Shown here: one piece after another, positions 36,355 through 44,183 of the stretch
Layout: each line of letters starts with the position of its first letter
How positions within the stretch are numbered: the stretch's first letter is position 1
From: Mesorhizobium sp. Z1-4
GTDB lineage: Bacteria > Pseudomonadota > Alphaproteobacteria > Rhizobiales > Rhizobiaceae
DNA length: 64,000 nt
Direction of reading: 5' to 3'
NCBI RefSeq assembly: GCF_004000235.1
Contig: NZ_RCIO01000001.1
Location: 682,001 to 746,000, forward strand
Translations under genes and position numbers: made by a program
The notes under the pieces: model-generated
Told to the model about the DNA's origin: nothing
The model's input: only the letters and a program-made list of their open reading frames with translations
Database searches by the model: none

Positions 36355-36398
36355 TTTCACATGAAAGAAAATATAGATAATGTTTCATGTGAAATCAA
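36355..36398 (-). promoter_or_regulatory. Promoter and twin operator of the Xre-RES operon
   Basis: On the minus strand, -35 TTGATT (36398-36393), a 17-base spacer and -10 TATATT (36375-36370). Two mirrored boxes, TTTCATGTGAAA (36383-36394) in the spacer and TTTCACATGAAA (36355-36366) past the start site, lie 28 bases apart centre to centre. This is the expected layout of an autorepressed antitoxin promoter. Confidence 0.7.
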
Positions 36399-36399
36399 C

Positions 36400-37773
36400 T
36401 CACCGCGCCGTCACGCGCATCGGCAGGCCGCCATCCGGCTGCGTCGTCAGCTTCTGCACCGGCCAGGGTTTGGTTTCGGGCAGCGTGTCGAAACGGTAGC
36501 GCGACATCAGCACAGCCAGAATGATCATCGCCTCCTGCATGGCGAAGCTGGCGCCTATGCACACGCGCGGGCCGGCGCCAAACGGGAGATACTGGAACCG
36601 GTCCATCTGCTCCCGCGCGCCAGGCTGGAAGCGCTCGGGCAGGAAGGCGTTGGGCTTTTCCCAGAGCTTGCGGTGGCGGTGGATCGTCCAGGGCATGATC
36701 AGCACCTGGGCGCCCTTCACGATTTCCAGCCCCTCGTAGCGGTCGGCCTCGATTGCTTCGCGGTTGATCGAGGGTGCGGGCGGGTAGAGCCGCATCGCCT
36801 CTTCGAAAGCGGCGCGGGTGAGCGGCATTTTTTCGAGCCATTTCGACGGGTCGGGCTCGCTCGCCACGACAGCGTCGATCTCGGCCTCCACCGCTTCGCG
36901 TTCCCAGGGCGCTTCGGCCAGGCAATAAAGCGTCCAGCCCAGCGCGCGGGCCGTCGTTTCGTGGCCGGCACCTATGAAGGTGATGATATTGTCCTCGATC
37001 TCGGCGCGCTGCAGGCCGTCCGGCCCTTCGGCGCGCAGAAGCAGCGTCAGGAAATCGGTCGGCACGGCATCCGGATCGCCACGCATGCGGCTTTCGCGCA
37101 TTGCGATGGTGTCGGAGACAATTTTGCGGAAGAACTTCATCACCTTGCGGCCGCGAATGCGGGTGATGCGCGGCAGCCAGTCGGGCGCTGCCAGAATATC
37201 GAGCGGGTCGACGCGCGCCATCGTCTCGAACAACCGGTCGATGTGATGCGCAAACGAACCCGGTTCGCCCGCGATCTCGTTGGTGAACAGCGTTTCGGCC
37301 AGAATATCGTAGGTGAGCATGGTCATGTCGCGCGCCATGTCCACCCTGCCCGCCTCGCCTTCGTAGCGCGCGGCAAAAGCCTCGCTGCGCTCCAGCATCG
37401 GCCTGGCGAATGTGTTGATGTGGCGTGGCGTGAACACCGGCGCCATTGCCTTTCGCGAGCGCTTCCACACATCGCCTTCGGCGGTCAGCAGCCCGTCGCG
37501 CAGGATCGGCCGCAGGATCTTCTGGCGCACGCGCGCCATCCTGTAGTTGGCGGCGTTCTCCACCAGCACATGGCGCACGAGCCCCGGATCGTTGGCGATC
37601 ACCAGCGGTCCGCCGACGCCGGTGCGGATCGAAATCCAGGGCTGGTTGTAGGACGGCTCGCCCCACAGCTCGAGCGGGTTCTTGTAGACGATGCCCATCA
37701 TCTGGATCAGCGAAGGCGGGCTGGTGCGCGGCGTTGGCGCCGGCGGCTCGAATGGCTGCGGTTTTGTGTCCAT
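36400..37773 (-). CDS. Cytochrome P450
   Basis: The 457-residue P450 has the I-helix GAGHETT (268-274), the K-helix EAMR (325-328), the PERF-like segment LPERFQPG, and the haem loop FGAGPRVCIG with Cys405. There is no N-terminal membrane anchor, so it is probably soluble. Its redox partner (ferredoxin or reductase) is not encoded next to it. The substrate is unknown. The ribosome binding site GGAG is part of a stable hairpin arm just upstream (37791-37816). Confidence 0.92.
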   Translation of the reverse strand: MDTKPQPFEPPAPTPRTSPPSLIQMMGIVYKNPLELWGEPSYNQPWISIRTGVGGPLVIANDPGLVRHVLVENAANYRMARVRQKILRPILRDGLLTAEGDVWKRSRKAMAPVFTPRHINTFARPMLERSEAFAARYEGEAGRVDMARDMTMLTYDILAETLFTNEIAGEPGSFAHHIDRLFETMARVDPLDILAAPDWLPRITRIRGRKVMKFFRKIVSDTIAMRESRMRGDPDAVPTDFLTLLLRAEGPDGLQRAEIEDNIITFIGAGHETTARALGWTLYCLAEAPWEREAVEAEIDAVVASEPDPSKWLEKMPLTRAAFEEAMRLYPPAPSINREAIEADRYEGLEIVKGAQVLIMPWTIHRHRKLWEKPNAFLPERFQPGAREQMDRFQYLPFGAGPRVCIGASFAMQEAMIILAVLMSRYRFDTLPETKPWPVQKLTTQPDGGLPMRVTAR

Positions 37774-37790
37774 GAAACGTCTCCGGCCGA

Positions 37791-37816
37791 CCCCGTCAAT
37801 CTAGGGCCGGCCGGAG
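37791..37816 (-). other. Hairpin between tctA and the P450 gene, overlapping the P450 ribosome binding site
   Basis: CTCCGGCCG (37791-37799) pairs with CGGCCGGAG (37808-37816), a 9-base stem with an 8-base loop. On the minus strand the downstream arm contains GGAG seven bases before ATG 37773. It could terminate tctCBA transcripts or hinder P450 translation. Confidence 0.5.
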
Positions 37817-37841
37817 CAAATGTCAGCGCTGCCGCGTCGTT

Positions 37842-39380
37842 TTAGTCAGGATCGCTGCCTTCCGCCTTGGTCTCGTCGGCGATCTTCGGCCGGAAATAAC
37901 GGCCGACGATCAGCGGCGCGATGAAGCCCAGTATCGCCAGCGTCCAAAGCCCGATCGCCAGCGGCGAGGCAACCAGTGCGGTCCAGTCGCCATCGGAAAT
38001 GGTGAGCGCACGGCGCAGGTTCTTTTCCATCTGGTCGCCCAGAAGCACGCCAAGGATCACCGGCACCAGCGGCACGTCCAGCTTGCGCAGCACCCAGCCG
38101 AGCACGCCGAAGATGATCATCACCTGCAGATCGAAGGACGATCCCGAAATGCCGTAAATGCCCACAAAGGAGATCATTGCCACCGCCGGCATCAGATATT
38201 TCGGCGGCACCAGCAGCACACGTACGAACATCGTCACCAGCGGTATGTTCATCGCCAGCAGCATGAGGTTGCCGATGAACAGCGCCGCGATCAGGCCCCA
38301 GACGACATCCGGGTTCGACTGGAAGAGCAGCGGGCCGGGCGTGATGTTGAGCGCAAGCAGCATGGCCAGAAGCACGGCCGTGGTGCCCGAACCCGGCACG
38401 CCCAGCGCCAGCATCGGCACCAGCGCGCCGCCGGCGGCGGCGTTGTTGCCGGCCTCCGGGGCGGCCACACCGCGCGGATCGCCCTTGCCGAAAGTGCCCT
38501 TGCGGTCGGAATAGCGCTTCTCGAATGTGTAGGCGATGAAGGAGCCCAGCGAGGCACCCGCACCCGGCAGAACCCCGGCGATGAAACCCAGCACCGTCGA
38601 GCGCGACATCGCACCCCAAGTCTTGTTGAGCATCGACATGGGCGGCGTCACACGCCCGATTTTCATCGATTCCGCAGTCGCCTCCGCCGCCGTCCCACGA
38701 CGCTCGAGAAACACAAACACCTCCGAAAGCGCGAACAGGCCGACGATCGCCACCAGGAAATCGATGCCGTCATAAAGATGCACTTCGCCGAATGTGAAGC
38801 GCGGCACGCCGGTCTGTCCGTCAACGCCGATGGTCGCGATACCCAGACCGAGCGCGGCCGCCAATGCCGCCTTGGCCTGGTTGCGGCTGGCGATGCCGCC
38901 AAGCGTGGCAAAGGCCAGCGTGAACAGGGCAAAATATTCGGCTGGACCGAACAGAAGCGCCACCTTCACCAGCTGCGGCGCTAGGAAAACCAGACCCCAG
39001 GTGGCGAAGAACGCACCGACAAACGAAGCGATGCCCGACAGCGCCAGCGCTTCGCCAGCCATGCCCTGTTTGGCCATCGGGTGGCCGTCGAGCGTCGTCA
39101 TCAGCGCCGGCTCGTCGCCCGGAATGTTGAGCAGGATCGATGAAATTCGGCCGCCATACATGGCGCCGTAATAGACGCTGGTGAGCAGGATCAGCGCCGG
39201 TGCCGCCGGCAGGCCGAGCGTGAAGGCAAGCGGAATGAGAATGGCAACGCCATTCGAGGGACCGAGGCCCGGCAGCGCGCCGAACACGGTGCCGAGAAAG
39301 CAGCCGAGCAGAGCCAGGCCGAGATTCTGCCAGGTGAGCGCGACGGCAAAACCATCTGCGAGAGCGGAAAGCGTTTCCAT
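37842..39380 (-). CDS. tctA: Tripartite tricarboxylate transporter large permease TctA
   Basis: The 512-residue permease has about 10-12 transmembrane helices and the TctA signatures GALPGLGPSNGVAILIPLAF and NIPGDEPALMTTLDGHPMAKQG, plus GVLPGAGASLGSFIAYTFEKR and LGVPGSGTTAVLLAMLLALNI in the second half. It takes up tricarboxylates or other small organic acids with TctB and TctC. Its start is two bases after the tctB stop. A short soluble tail ends DETKAEGSDPD. Confidence 0.93.
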   Translation of the reverse strand: METLSALADGFAVALTWQNLGLALLGCFLGTVFGALPGLGPSNGVAILIPLAFTLGLPAAPALILLTSVYYGAMYGGRISSILLNIPGDEPALMTTLDGHPMAKQGMAGEALALSGIASFVGAFFATWGLVFLAPQLVKVALLFGPAEYFALFTLAFATLGGIASRNQAKAALAAALGLGIATIGVDGQTGVPRFTFGEVHLYDGIDFLVAIVGLFALSEVFVFLERRGTAAEATAESMKIGRVTPPMSMLNKTWGAMSRSTVLGFIAGVLPGAGASLGSFIAYTFEKRYSDRKGTFGKGDPRGVAAPEAGNNAAAGGALVPMLALGVPGSGTTAVLLAMLLALNITPGPLLFQSNPDVVWGLIAALFIGNLMLLAMNIPLVTMFVRVLLVPPKYLMPAVAMISFVGIYGISGSSFDLQVMIIFGVLGWVLRKLDVPLVPVILGVLLGDQMEKNLRRALTISDGDWTALVASPLAIGLWTLAILGFIAPLIVGRYFRPKIADETKAEGSDPD

Positions 39381-39382
39381 GA

Positions 39383-39814
39383 TCAGAACCCCCAGGGGCC
39401 GCGTGCGAGCGACAGGCCCAGCACGAGATGGAACATGACATAGATGCCGAGCGAGGTGACAATGCCGGCGATAACAGCCGCAATCGCGTGCGCTCCCAGA
39501 CGCCAGGCCAGAAAGGCGGCGGCAACGGCGGTGGACACGACAAATCCCGCCTCGGGCAGCGCCATCGTGTAGCCGACCATGACCGCGACGGCGAAGCCGA
39601 TCTCCGCCAGCCGGCCGATTGCCGGCCACTCAGGCTCGGTATCTGGACGCCAGATGAAATAAGCCGCCGACAGCAAAACCACCGTGCCGATGATGAGCGG
39701 AAACGCCTTCGGTCCAACGGGGTCGGATAAAAAACTCTCTTCGATGATTGTGGCCCGCCAGATGTACAGAACACCCAGCAAAAAGGCACATGCGCCCAAT
39801 ATCCGGTCGCTCAT
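39383..39814 (-). CDS. tctB: Tripartite tricarboxylate transporter small permease TctB
   Basis: This 143-residue protein has four transmembrane helices in the order expected for TctB: one at the start (LGACAFLLGVLYIW), PVGPKAFPLIIGTVVLLSAAYF, then two helices around 70-135. It forms the membrane part with TctA. It sits between tctC and tctA; a strong hairpin separates it from tctC. Confidence 0.88.
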   Translation of the reverse strand: MSDRILGACAFLLGVLYIWRATIIEESFLSDPVGPKAFPLIIGTVVLLSAAYFIWRPDTEPEWPAIGRLAEIGFAVAVMVGYTMALPEAGFVVSTAVAAAFLAWRLGAHAIAAVIAGIVTSLGIYVMFHLVLGLSLARGPWGF

Positions 39815-39843
39815 TGTCGTGTCCTCCCCACGCCAAGATACAA

Positions 39844-39880
39844 TTCGGCCCCCGCTGCCACAAGAACTGCGGGGGCCGAA
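39844..39880 (-). other. Strong intercistronic hairpin between tctC and tctB
   Basis: TTCGGCCCCCGC (39844-39855) and GCGGGGGCCGAA (39869-39880) form a perfect 12-base stem with a 13-base loop. No T-run follows on the minus strand. Such hairpins downstream of binding-protein genes usually protect the upstream message or attenuate the downstream genes. Confidence 0.65.
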
Positions 39881-39888
39881 GGGAAATC

Positions 39889-40869
39889 CTACTTGAGGAT
39901 GCCGATCTTCTTCGAAAGGTCGGTGATGGATGCTACGGATTCGGCAACGAAAGCCTGGAACTCATCGCCGCGCAGGTTAAGCGGGGCTAGGCCGTTCTGT
40001 GCCATGACCTCTTTCCACTCCGCCGAATCGTAGACCTTGCCGACGGATTCGACCCAGTAGTCGTAGGCGTCGTCGGACATGCCGCCCGGCGCGTAGAAGC
40101 CGCGCCAGTTGGCGCCAACCACGTCAATGCCCTGCTCCTTGGCCGTCGGGAAGGACGCGAAGTCGCCTTCCAGGCGTTCCGGTGCAAGCACCGCGATCAC
40201 GCGAATGTCGCCGGAGTCGACAAAACCCTTGGCTTCCGAAGCGTCGCCGGTGAAGGCCTGCACGGAACCAGCGAGCAGCTGCGTCACGGCCTCGCCGCCG
40301 CCGTCGAAGGCAACATATTTGATGACACGGACGTCATCGATGCCGGCCTTGTTGGCTGCGAGCAACACCTTGAGGTGATCCCAGCCGCCAACGGCCGAGC
40401 CGCCGGCGATCGACACGGAGGTCGGATCGGCCTTGATCATGTCGATCAGCTCGGGGAGCGTCTGGACCGGCGAATCCTTGGCAACGGCGATGATGCCGTA
40501 GTCGGCGCCAACCGAAGCGACCCAGCGAACCTGATCCATGGTGTTGCCGGGGTATGCGCCCTGCGCGAGGCGCGTCGAGGTGGCCGAAGATGCCGCAACG
40601 ATGAGGTTGTTCTCGTTGTTGCGCTTGTTGACGACCTCGGCGTAAGCGACGCCGCCGCCGCCGCCGGCGAGGTTGACGACCTGCATGGTGCCCGGGACGA
40701 GCGACAGATCCTGCAACGTCTTGCCGACCTGGCGGCAGGTGAAGTCCCAGCCACCGCCCGGGTTAGCAGGTGCGATACATTCGGTGTTTGCGGGATCGAA
40801 GGCAAAAGCCGACGTAGCCAGTGACGCCGCGACCACCGCTGCGGCCGCAGTTATTTTTGCGAATTTCAT
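39889..40869 (-). CDS. tctC: Tripartite tricarboxylate transporter substrate-binding protein (TctC/Bug)
   Basis: This 326-residue periplasmic protein has a signal peptide (1-23, SAFA-F) and the Bug-family features: ECIAPANPGGGWDFTCRQVGKTL at the ligand-cradle start, NLAGGGGGVAYAEVVNK, and GGSAVGGWDHLKVLLAANKAGI. It captures an organic acid for TctAB. GGGAGGAAG lies before ATG 40869. It is divergent from tctD, whose product probably regulates it. Confidence 0.92.
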   Translation of the reverse strand: MKFAKITAAAAVVAASLATSAFAFDPANTECIAPANPGGGWDFTCRQVGKTLQDLSLVPGTMQVVNLAGGGGGVAYAEVVNKRNNENNLIVAASSATSTRLAQGAYPGNTMDQVRWVASVGADYGIIAVAKDSPVQTLPELIDMIKADPTSVSIAGGSAVGGWDHLKVLLAANKAGIDDVRVIKYVAFDGGGEAVTQLLAGSVQAFTGDASEAKGFVDSGDIRVIAVLAPERLEGDFASFPTAKEQGIDVVGANWRGFYAPGGMSDDAYDYWVESVGKVYDSAEWKEVMAQNGLAPLNLRGDEFQAFVAESVASITDLSKKIGILK

Positions 40870-40896
40870 ATCTTCCTCCCATGAGCGACGAGCGCA

Positions 40897-40951
40897 TTGC
40901 GCGCCCGCTCAGGCAGTTCCTATAATCAGTCCAGCTGTCATGAAGCTGTCA
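40897..40951 (+). promoter_or_regulatory. tctD promoter with a direct-repeat regulator site
   Basis: TTGCGC (40897-40902), an 18-base spacer and TATAAT (40921-40926) precede tctD. Immediately downstream AGCTGTCA occurs twice (40933-40940 and 40944-40951), 11 bases apart, the spacing of OmpR-type regulator dimers. It probably is the TctD box for both divergent transcripts. Confidence 0.5.
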
Positions 40952-40963
40952 GCGGGAGGAAAT

Positions 40964-41647
40964 GTGCGGCTGCTTGTTGTTGAAGATGCTGGCGACGTCG
41001 CCGACGCCATAACGGCGCGGCTGTCCCGCCACGGCCATGTCTGCGACAAGGCCGGTACGCTGGACGAGGCGCGGCAGCTGATTGCCGTGCAGCCGCTCGA
41101 CCTCATTATTCTCGACATCAACTTGCCCGACGGATCCGGCTTCGACCTCGTGCGCGAACTGCGCCGCCAGGGCAACGAGACGCCGGTGCTGGTGCTGTCG
41201 GCCCGCATGGGCGTGGATGACCGTATCGACGCGCTCGATTCAGGCGCCGACGATTACCTGGTTAAACCGTTCGACCTGCGCGAACTTGAGGCACGCGTGC
41301 GTGCGGTGGCGCGCCGGCGCCATGGCGAGACGGACGCGGTGCTTGAGGCCGGCGATATTCGTTTCAACACCGCGACCCGGCAAGTGACTGTGGGCGGGAC
41401 GGCATGCGAACTCACGCGGCGCGAGCAGACGGTGCTGGAAATCCTGCTCAATGCGCGCGGGCGCGTCATCCCGAAGGAGGACCTGCACGCACGCCTGTTC
41501 GGCCTCGACGAGGAAGCCGGGCTCAATGCAGTCGAGGTCTATGTTGCGCGGCTGCGCAAGAAAATCCCCTCCGATTCGCTCGACATACGTACCCTGCGCG
41601 GTCTCGGTTATCAGGCTTTCGTGAAATCGAATGACACCCGCATCTGA
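40964..41647 (+). CDS. tctD: Two-component response regulator TctD
   Basis: The 227-residue OmpR-family regulator has a receiver domain with acidic pocket residues near 7-10, phosphoacceptor Asp51 in LIILDINLPDGSG, and KPFDLRELEARV. The C-terminal winged helix has ELTRREQTVLEILLNARGRV and VEVYVARLRKKI. GTG 40964 is preferred over the in-frame ATG 40940 because GGAGG precedes it and MRLLVVED is the family start. It overlaps tctE by 17 bases. Confidence 0.9.
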   Translation: MRLLVVEDAGDVADAITARLSRHGHVCDKAGTLDEARQLIAVQPLDLIILDINLPDGSGFDLVRELRRQGNETPVLVLSARMGVDDRIDALDSGADDYLVKPFDLRELEARVRAVARRRHGETDAVLEAGDIRFNTATRQVTVGGTACELTRREQTVLEILLNARGRVIPKEDLHARLFGLDEEAGLNAVEVYVARLRKKIPSDSLDIRTLRGLGYQAFVKSNDTRI

Positions 41648-43040
41648 GGCCCTGAATACGGCGCGGCCGGCGCGGCGCAAGCCGTCGCTTGCGCTCAGAA
41701 TCGGCGTCGCCGTCACGCTGGTCGTTGCGCTGGCCGCAACGGCTGCGCTGTTTTCGGCCTGGCGTTATGGCTGGCAGGCCGCTAACGAGGCGTTCGACCG
41801 GCTGCTGACCGGTGCGTCGCTGCAGATCGTCGAGCGCATTGGCGTGGTCGACGACAGCATCGTCGTCGACATTCCGGCCTCGGCCTTCGAACTTCTGGCA
41901 CTGGCGCGGGAAGACCGCGTCTTCTATCGCGTCATCGGCCCTGACGGCACAACTCTGACCGGTTATGACGACCTGCCGGCGCTCGAGGTGCCGGAAGATG
42001 GCGGCACCGAAATCTACGAGACGCAATATTCGGGCGAGACGGTGCGCGCCGCCGTTACCGGACGGCAGCTTGTGGAGCGCAATGTCAGCGGGCTGGTCAC
42101 GGTCGTCGTTGCGCATACGATGCGCGAGCGCACGGTGCTTGCGCATGATATTGCGACCAAGGCAGCGATCCTGGTCGGCGCAGCCTCTCTGGCCATCATC
42201 GCGCTGGCGCTGGCCGGCGTGCTTTATGGCCTTTCGCCGCTGACGCGGGTGGAGCGGGCATTGCTGTCGCGCGATCCCAACGATCTGTCGCCCTTCGAGA
42301 TCGAGACGCCGCGCGAAATCGAGACCGTTGTCGATGCGATCAACCGGTTCACACGCCGTCTCGACCGCCGCATAGGTTCCGTGCAGGCGTTCGTTGCCGA
42401 TGCGGCACATCAATTGCGTACACCGATCACCGCCATTCGGGCGCAGGCCGAAATCGCGGCGGAAGAGAAAGACCCGGAGCGGTTGGCGCGGCTCAACAAG
42501 CGTATTCTCGACCGTGCGATCGGCGTCAGCCGCCTTGCGGACCAGCTGCTGAGCCATGCCATGGTGACGCACCGCGCCGACGCGGAGCCGCGCGAGCTGC
42601 TCGATCTCAGGCGCATTGCCATGGAGGCGGAAGAAGAAAGCCAGAGGCTCGGCGATGCCGACCTGCCGCCGCCGAAACTCGATCTACCGGACGAGGAGGT
42701 GCTGATTGCCGGCGACCGGTTCAGCCTGCGCGAGGCGGTGAAGAACCTGATCAACAACGCGCAGACGCACGGCAAGGCGCCGGTTTCGATCAACGTGCGC
42801 ATGCTCGATGGGTTTGCCCGGGTCAGCGTCAGCGATTTCGGCCGCGGCATACCGGCAGACAGGCGCGACCAGGCCGGTGAACGGTTCCGCGGCGGCGGTG
42901 CGTCCCGCACGGGAGCGGGGCTCGGCCTTGCCATCGTAGCCGAGGTGGCGCAATCGCATGGCGGCAAGCTCGAGTTCGCCGACCTGCCCGGCGGCGCTTT
43001 CGAGGCTGCGATCATCTTGCCGACAAAGGCTGATCAATGA
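41631..43040 (+). CDS. tctE: Sensor histidine kinase TctE
   Basis: This 469-residue kinase has TM1 (about 22-44), a periplasmic sensor domain (about 45-176, a 2CSK-N-type fold with REDRVFYRVIGPDGTTLTGYDDLP), TM2 (about 177-200), a HAMP-like linker and the HisKA H-box FVADAAHQLRTPI with His260. The N (NLINNAQTHG), G1 (VSDFGRGIP) and G2 (GAGLGLAIV) boxes are present. It senses a carboxylate-type signal and phosphorylates TctD. It overlaps the next gene by four bases. Confidence 0.92.
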   Translation: MTPASEALNTARPARRKPSLALRIGVAVTLVVALAATAALFSAWRYGWQAANEAFDRLLTGASLQIVERIGVVDDSIVVDIPASAFELLALAREDRVFYRVIGPDGTTLTGYDDLPALEVPEDGGTEIYETQYSGETVRAAVTGRQLVERNVSGLVTVVVAHTMRERTVLAHDIATKAAILVGAASLAIIALALAGVLYGLSPLTRVERALLSRDPNDLSPFEIETPREIETVVDAINRFTRRLDRRIGSVQAFVADAAHQLRTPITAIRAQAEIAAEEKDPERLARLNKRILDRAIGVSRLADQLLSHAMVTHRADAEPRELLDLRRIAMEAEEESQRLGDADLPPPKLDLPDEEVLIAGDRFSLREAVKNLINNAQTHGKAPVSINVRMLDGFARVSVSDFGRGIPADRRDQAGERFRGGGASRTGAGLGLAIVAEVAQSHGGKLEFADLPGGAFEAAIILPTKADQ

Positions 43041-44101
43041 TGCGGTTCGTCGTCCCTGTGCTCGCCTGCCTCATGCCTTGCGTGTGCGCGGCGGAAGACT
43101 ATTCGTTTCCAGCCATCGCCGATGAAGGAAGCCGCCTCGTAATCGGCAGCACCACCGATATCGGTGTCATACGGACCGTGATCGACGCCTTTCAGGTGTT
43201 AAATCCAGGCATCGCCATTACTTACCGCGAGGAAACAACCCAGCAGCTATTCGTTGAGGCGGGGGAAGCCTGCGCGGGCAACCGCCGGGCCGACGACCTC
43301 ATCATTTCGTCGGCAATGGACCTGCAGGTGAAACTGGTCAACGACGGCTGCGCCAGCGAGATCGCAGCCACCGCGCTTACCGCCCTGCCCGACCACGCAC
43401 GCTGGCGCGACGAGCTGTTCGGGCTCACCTACGAACCGGCGGTCATTGTCTACAACCGCAAGCTGATCGCGCCGTCGGAAGCGCCGCTCGACCATATCGC
43501 GCTCGCCGACCTTCTGCGCCAGCCCGACCGTTTCCACGGCAAGATCGGCACCTATGATATCGAGCAGTCCGGCGTCGGCTATCTGTTCGCGACCTTCGAT
43601 GCCGCGCAGTCTTCCACCTGGGGCCGGCTGATCGAGGGCATGGGCCGCAACGCGGTTCAGCTGTTCTGCTGCACCTCGGACGTGCTCGACCGTGTCGCCG
43701 ACGGGCGGCTTGCCATCGGCTACAATGTACTCGGCTCCTATGCGCTGACGGAGGCCGAACGGTATCCCGACATGGCAATCGTGGTGCCGAGCGACTATGC
43801 GCTGGTGCTTTCGCGTGCCGCCTTTATCCCCGTCGGCGCTTCGAACAGCGGCGACGCGCTGAAGTTTCTGGAGTTCACCCAGTCGCCCCAGGGGCGTGCC
43901 GTGCTTGACCGGGACGCGCGGCTGTTTTCGCCCGTCAATGGCGCCGAGCAGCTGCTCGACGTAGCGGGGATGGCTGAAAACGCCCACCAGTCGCTGCGCC
44001 CCATCCCGCTCGGCACATCGCTTCTGGTGGGCCTCGACGCGATGAAGCGCCGGCAGTTTCTGAAGCTTTGGCGGGACTCGCTGGCGACCGGCCGCGACTG
44101 A
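43037..44101 (+). CDS. Periplasmic substrate-binding protein linked to tctDE
   Basis: The 354-residue protein has a signal peptide (about 1-18, VCA-A) and an extracellular solute-binding fold like iron(III)/Fbp-type binding proteins: LVIGSTTDIGVIRTVIDAFQVLNPGIAITYRE, DDLIISSAMDLQVKLVNDG, FGLTYEPAVIVYNRKLI, VPSDYALVLSRAAFIPVGA. No permease or ATPase gene is beside it. ATGATG at 43037 overlaps the tctE stop, so it is part of the regulatory operon and probably an accessory sensor that presents ligand to TctE; this role is inferred. Confidence 0.78.
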   Translation: MMRFVVPVLACLMPCVCAAEDYSFPAIADEGSRLVIGSTTDIGVIRTVIDAFQVLNPGIAITYREETTQQLFVEAGEACAGNRRADDLIISSAMDLQVKLVNDGCASEIAATALTALPDHARWRDELFGLTYEPAVIVYNRKLIAPSEAPLDHIALADLLRQPDRFHGKIGTYDIEQSGVGYLFATFDAAQSSTWGRLIEGMGRNAVQLFCCTSDVLDRVADGRLAIGYNVLGSYALTEAERYPDMAIVVPSDYALVLSRAAFIPVGASNSGDALKFLEFTQSPQGRAVLDRDARLFSPVNGAEQLLDVAGMAENAHQSLRPIPLGTSLLVGLDAMKRRQFLKLWRDSLATGRD

Positions 44102-44183
44102 GGCACGGCCCGCGAAATTGCCGCCCGGCCGACTTGCCATCGCCGCATTCGCGGGCAAGATGTTCCGCGGGCTTGGGTTTTTG

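Noticed and set aside
36361-37845. 494-residue plus-strand frame over the P450 gene
   Set aside because: The minus strand encodes a complete P450 with haem Cys and I-helix motifs; the plus frame is its shadow.
40940-40963. ATG 40940 as the tctD start
   Set aside because: The extra eight residues would be encoded by the direct repeat and the ribosome binding site of GTG 40964; GTG fits the family start better.
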